From: Capnocytophaga granulosa ATCC 51502
Lineage (GTDB): Bacteria; Bacteroidota; Bacteroidia; Flavobacteriales; Flavobacteriaceae
Length of the DNA: 10,550 nucleotides
Direction of reading: 5' to 3'
Assembly (NCBI RefSeq): GCF_000411115.1
Contig: NZ_KE150261.1
Span: 20,729-31,278, forward strand
Shown piece by piece: positions 8,309 through 10,550 of the stretch. The notes under the pieces were generated by a model, which did no database searches, was not told the origin of the DNA, and saw only the letters and a list, made by a program, of their open reading frames with translations. How positions within the stretch are numbered: the stretch's first letter is position 1; every line of letters begins with the position of its first letter. Made by a program: the position numbers and the translations under genes.

Positions 8309-8893
8309 TTAATTAGCCCCTTCGGCGCTCTCTTTAGCCGTATCTATGGCATCTTCCTCTTTGGCAGGCGTAATCTTAAGAATATGTACCTGGGCACGGA
8401 TAGGCTTATTGATACCTATTTTTTCCTTATCTCCGTGATAACCAAAAGCAATTTCTGAAGGAAAGAAAAATACGGCTTCCTCATAGACTTTCAATAGCTT
8501 GATGGCCTGCCGAAGTCCCTGAAATAGTTCCTGCTTATCCACTATATAAGTAATGACCTTGGAGTCCTCCTTAGTATAAATTTCTTTCCCGTAAATATCT
8601 GAAATACTGTAGGTAAACTCCACTTGATCTCCAAATTGAGGTAGAGGGTCAGGTGCTGCATTCTCCGATAGATAGTAGTACTTGAAACCATCCTTGGAAC
8701 TCAGATAGGTATGTAGTGTATCACAAGCAATAATGGAATCCATCACAGCCTCTTGGTCTTCAAGTAATTCCCTATTTTTCTTAGCCGATTCTTTTAGAAA
8801 AGTATCTGTTTTGATCATTACAGGACGGCGAGCTTCCTTCTTATTACAGGAAACTACCAACAAAAGTATCAGTAGGGCAAATATAGTTCTCAT
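8309..8893 (-). CDS. gldI: Gliding motility-associated FKBP-type lipoprotein GldI
   Basis: The product is 194 residues, starting with a lipoprotein signal (lipobox VVSC, Cys16). A Lys/Glu-rich stretch follows, then a divergent FKBP fold (about 85-175) recognisable from FGDQVEFTYSISDIYGKEI, ELFQGLRQAIKLL and FFFPSEIAFGYHG. The short tail is acidic. GldI is a lipoprotein needed for gliding in Flavobacterium johnsoniae and is thought to act as a periplasmic folding factor for the gliding and type IX secretion machinery. Compared with an active FKBP, several binding-pocket residues are replaced: the usual Phe-Asp pair is I105-Y106, the usual Tyr of AYG is F150, and IPPN reads INKP. Isomerase activity may be weak or absent. 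The ATG overlaps the stop of the upstream phosphoesterase gene (ATGA at 8893-8890), which suggests translational coupling. The alternative label is generic FKBP-type lipoprotein. Confidence 0.88.
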   Translation of the reverse strand: MRTIFALLILLLVVSCNKKEARRPVMIKTDTFLKESAKKNRELLEDQEAVMDSIIACDTLHTYLSSKDGFKYYYLSENAAPDPLPQFGDQVEFTYSISDIYGKEIYTKEDSKVITYIVDKQELFQGLRQAIKLLKVYEEAVFFFPSEIAFGYHGDKEKIGINKPIRAQVHILKITPAKEEDAIDTAKESAEGAN

Positions 8894-9927
8894 AATATGG
8901 GATTTGAATGATAGGCATCGGGACGTGATAAGAATTGGGGCAATACCTCCAAGAAATACTTAACCGTATCCTCCAAAGAGGTGTGCGAACTTCCCCCCGC
9001 CGCATTGATATGCCCCCCTCCATTGAAATAAGTACGCGCCAAGAGATTCACATCTAAGTTGGTTTTGGATCGGAAAGAAATTTTGATTAGCTTATCTTCC
9101 TCGTTCTCAATAAATATAGCGGCTAATTCAGCCTCCTTGATACGCAGCCCATAATTGACAAAACCCTCGGTATCGCCCTTGCGAAAGTTAAACTGCTTGA
9201 GGGTCTTGCTACTGATATACATATAAGCCGTATGATGCTGTGGCAAATAGGTGAGATCATTGAGCACATGTCCCAATAGCAACAGACGGTCTATGGAATA
9301 GCTATCTAAGACTTCTGAGGCTATCTCTGTACAATTAGCTCCTTTCTCCAAGAGCGTTGCTACAATCCTGTGGGTCTCAGGGGAAGTCATTGAAAAACGA
9401 AATCCTCCTGTATCGGTCATAATTCCTGTATAGAGACAGGTGGCAATCTCCTGATTGATAGCCTGCTCAGAGCTAAGAGCTGTTATTACCTTGTATATCA
9501 GCTCACAAGTGGAACTGGCCTTGTCATCGGAATAAGTAATCTTAGCATACGTATCGGGCTGTTGGTGGTGATCTACCATAACAAAGTCAGCCTGCGACTG
9601 CTCTAACAAGGCGGTCAAAGGCTTAGCTCTCAGTAGGTTATTAAAATCCAATGTAAAGATAAGGGAAGAAGCCGCAATACGTTGCTGAGCCTTACTCTCC
9701 CCATTGGGATAAATAAGAATTTGGTCAGCGGCAGGCATCCATTTTAGGAAATCAGGGAAATCAGTAGGGGCAATCACCTGTACATCGTGTCCCTGATTTT
9801 TAAGAAAATGATACAATCCCAATGTGCTCCCTATGGCATCTCCATCGGGAGAGGTATGGGGAACTATGGTTATTACTGGCCTATGATCCAAAAGCGCTTG
9901 TAGGCTTTTACTATCTTGTATATTCAT
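8890..9927 (-). CDS. DHH/DHHA1 family phosphoesterase, NrnA-like (nanoRNase / pAp phosphatase)
   Basis: The protein is 345 residues, the normal length for NrnA-type enzymes. The DHH domain carries the metal-binding motifs: HTSPDGDAIGS (H24, D28, D30), TLDFNN (D94), VDHH (119-121) and TGIMTDTGGFRF (D172). The C-terminal DHHA1 domain has the substrate-binding glycine motif GGGHINAAGG (303-312). Family members degrade 2-5 nucleotide RNAs and often dephosphorylate 3'-phosphoadenosine 5'-phosphate in the cytoplasm. They can also hydrolyse cyclic dinucleotides or their linear products, so the exact substrate is open. I chose ATG at 9927 because the family normally begins a few residues before the conserved strand (VITIVPH). 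The TTG at 9942 lies upstream of the -7 box and should not be transcribed from it. The stop overlaps the gldI start. Confidence 0.9.
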   Translation of the reverse strand: MNIQDSKSLQALLDHRPVITIVPHTSPDGDAIGSTLGLYHFLKNQGHDVQVIAPTDFPDFLKWMPAADQILIYPNGESKAQQRIAASSLIFTLDFNNLLRAKPLTALLEQSQADFVMVDHHQQPDTYAKITYSDDKASSTCELIYKVITALSSEQAINQEIATCLYTGIMTDTGGFRFSMTSPETHRIVATLLEKGANCTEIASEVLDSYSIDRLLLLGHVLNDLTYLPQHHTAYMYISSKTLKQFNFRKGDTEGFVNYGLRIKEAELAAIFIENEEDKLIKISFRSKTNLDVNLLARTYFNGGGHINAAGGSSHTSLEDTVKYFLEVLPQFLSRPDAYHSNPIL

Positions 9928-9931
9928 AGGG

Positions 9932-9961
9932 CAAAGATACAAATTCTTTTTGAATTATCAA
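9932..9961 (-). promoter_or_regulatory. Promoter of the nrnA-like/gldI/isomerase unit, nearly touching the start codon
   Basis: On the minus strand TATCTTTG (9939-9932) is a perfect TAnnTTTG -7 box. A TTG (9961-9959) lies 19 bases upstream as -33. Only four bases (CCCT) separate the box from the ATG at 9927, so transcription should start at or within a few bases of the start codon. The -33 element lies in the heptad array behind the DUF3820 stop codon. Confidence 0.65.
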
Positions 9962-9985
9962 TTGCTAATTGTCAATTGTTAATGA
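9958..9985. repeat. Short heptad array over the DUF3820 stop codon
   Basis: Four contiguous 7-base units are in register on the plus strand: TCAATTG at 9958-9964 and again at 9972-9978, with CTAATTG between them and TTAATGA at the end. The array supplies the last codons and TAG stop of the DUF3820 gene and reaches the -33 element of the next promoter. It has the same 7-base period as the arrays at 10235-10301 and 10466-10542. Confidence 0.7.
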
Positions 9986-10228
9986 AATATCACTAGGATT
10001 CCTCACCCCCTCACCCATCATTTGCTTGAGGTTATCTATAATTTCTTGGAGGCCATTAGTTTTTATCTCAAAGACAGTAGAAAGAAGCATACCGAGCTTT
10101 CCCTTGGGGAAACCTTGCGTACTGAACCATTCCAAATAATAGACGGGTAAATCAGCAATTATAGTGCCCTTATACTTACCATAAGGCATAGGGGTGGTGA
10201 TGATTTCTTTGAGAATTTCGTTGTTCAT
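9965..10228 (-). CDS. DUF3820 family small protein
   Basis: This 87-residue protein matches the DUF3820 pattern: MPYGKYKGTIIADLPVYYLEW (from residue 14), then FSTQGFPKGKLGMLL, and a C-terminal NGLQEIIDNL. I recall members being described as putative virulence or quorum-sensing-linked factors, but no biochemical role is established and none is claimed here. There is no signal peptide or membrane segment, so it is probably cytoplasmic. It sits between two heptad arrays, downstream of the rRNA operon terminator and upstream of the nrnA-like promoter. I see no TAnnTTTG promoter upstream of it, so its expression source is unclear. The last residues (SLTIDN) and the stop are encoded by repeat units, so the C-terminal tail probably varies between strains. 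Confidence 0.85.
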   Translation of the reverse strand: MNNEILKEIITTPMPYGKYKGTIIADLPVYYLEWFSTQGFPKGKLGMLLSTVFEIKTNGLQEIIDNLKQMMGEGVRNPSDISLTIDN

Positions 10229-10234
10229 AGTGAC

Positions 10235-10301
10235 TAATGATTAATACCAATAATGATTAATGATTAATGATTAATGATTAATGTCAATAATGATTAATGA
10301 T
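10235..10301. repeat. TAATGAT heptad tandem array between rRNA operon and DUF3820 gene
   Basis: Plus-strand TAATGAT occurs once at 10235-10241, then in four perfect tandem copies at 10251-10278 followed by a partial copy to 10283. Two more copies occupy 10288-10301. Short interruptions (TAATACCAA, TCAA) separate the blocks. The array fills almost the whole gap between the rRNA terminator and the DUF3820 start codon. No promoter or other element is recognisable within it. Confidence 0.9.
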
Positions 10302-10306
10302 ATGAC

Positions 10307-10342
10307 AAAAAACCGAACTATTCAAAAGAATAATTCGGTTTT
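10307..10342 (-). terminator. Rho-independent terminator of the rRNA operon
   Basis: Arms 10309-10323 and 10328-10342 form a 15-bp stem with one G-T wobble and a 4-base loop, with core CCGAA/TTCGG. On the minus strand the closing arm runs into TTTTTT and then GTC. It begins seven bases past the 5S 3' end, the expected place for the end of an rrn operon. Confidence 0.9.
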
Positions 10343-10348
10343 GTAAAG

Positions 10349-10454
10349 AAGGCGGCGACATACTCTCCCACAAATTGCAGTACCATCTGCGCTAAAAGGT
10401 TTAACTTCTCTGTTCGGAATGGTAAGAGGTGAGACCTTTCGCTTTAACCACCTT
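10349..10454 (-). rRNA. rrf: 5S ribosomal RNA
   Basis: The minus strand contains conserved 5S segments such as TTACCATTCCGAACAGAGAA, GTTAAACC, GCGCAGATGGTACTGC and GGGAGAGTATGTCGCCGCC. The terminal helix closes as AAGGTGG (10454-10448) with CCGCCTT (10355-10349), seven pairs including one G-T, which sets the ends at about 106 nt. It is the last gene of an rRNA operon whose 23S gene should lie above 10550. A terminator follows at once. Confidence 0.96.
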
Positions 10455-10465
10455 AAACTTTTATG

Positions 10466-10542
10466 TAATGATTAATGGTTAATGTTCAATGATTAATTCC
10501 TATACGATTAATCATTAATTATTAGTCATTTGTCATTAATTA
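10466..10542. repeat. Heptad array in the 23S-5S spacer that reverses orientation midway
   Basis: The stretch divides cleanly into 7-base units. From 10466 to 10493 the units are TAATGAT-like (TAATGAT, then TAATGGT and others). After two degenerate units (10494-10507), units from 10508 to 10542 are of the opposite orientation (TTAATCA, TTAGTCA and similar). AATGATTAAT at 10488-10497 and ATTAATCATT at 10507-10516 are perfect reverse complements, nine bases apart. The array lies in what should be the 23S-5S transcribed spacer, which is cut by the window edge. Confidence 0.75.
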
Positions 10543-10550
10543 TCGACAAC

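Noticed and set aside
9928..9942. TTG start at 9942 for the phosphoesterase, adding five residues
   Set aside because: The extension spans the promoter -7 box and adds nothing conserved. ATG at 9927 fits the family's usual N-terminus.
10235..10301. Regular repeats that could suggest a CRISPR array
   Set aside because: The units are 7 bases, contiguous and low-complexity, with no unique spacers and no cas genes nearby.

Overview
The window looks like a chromosomal segment from a low-GC Bacteroidota, almost certainly Flavobacteriaceae. Capnocytophaga is my best guess at genus, but the sequence does not settle this. The indicators are a gldI gliding-motility lipoprotein, Bacteroidota-type promoters (TTG, a 17-19 base spacer, then TAnnTTTG), A-rich leaders without Shine-Dalgarno sequences, lipoboxes ending in VAC or VSC, and a very large exported surface protein of the kind usually carried by type IX secretion. 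Every gene I can support is on the minus strand, so transcription runs from high to low coordinates.

In transcription order, the window opens with the end of a ribosomal RNA operon. A complete 5S rRNA gene (10349-10454) is preceded by a 23S-5S spacer made of 7-base repeats and followed by a strong hairpin terminator (10307-10342). A second heptad array (10235-10301) separates it from a small DUF3820-family gene (9965-10228), whose last codons and stop lie inside a third heptad array (9958-9985).

Next comes a compact three-gene unit. It holds an NrnA-type DHH/DHHA1 phosphoesterase (8890-9927), gldI (8309-8893, overlapping its neighbour by ATGA), and a lipoprotein fusing a cyclophilin to an FKBP (7154-8275). 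A Bacteroidota promoter almost touches the nrnA-like start codon. A perfect 20-bp inverted repeat (7097-7139) ends the unit. Two prolyl isomerase lipoproteins side by side suggest a periplasmic folding function that could serve secretion or gliding proteins. The phosphoesterase is cytoplasmic and looks like an operon passenger.

A small VanZ-like membrane protein follows (6721-7071). After an AT-rich gap with a good promoter, a giant exported protein gene starts at 6438 and runs off the left edge of the window, with at least 2146 codons and no interruption. It has a signal peptide, a long stretch of bacterial cell-surface beta-domains, then PKD-like, Ig-like and HYR-like modules, and at least two tandem roughly 100-residue modules at the truncated end. 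Its C-terminus, where a type IX sorting domain would be expected, is outside the window.

I see no CRISPR array, insertion sequence, phage gene, tRNA or defence system. The least explained structure is the set of heptad repeats around the 5S gene and the DUF3820 gene, including an array in the 23S-5S spacer that switches orientation halfway.
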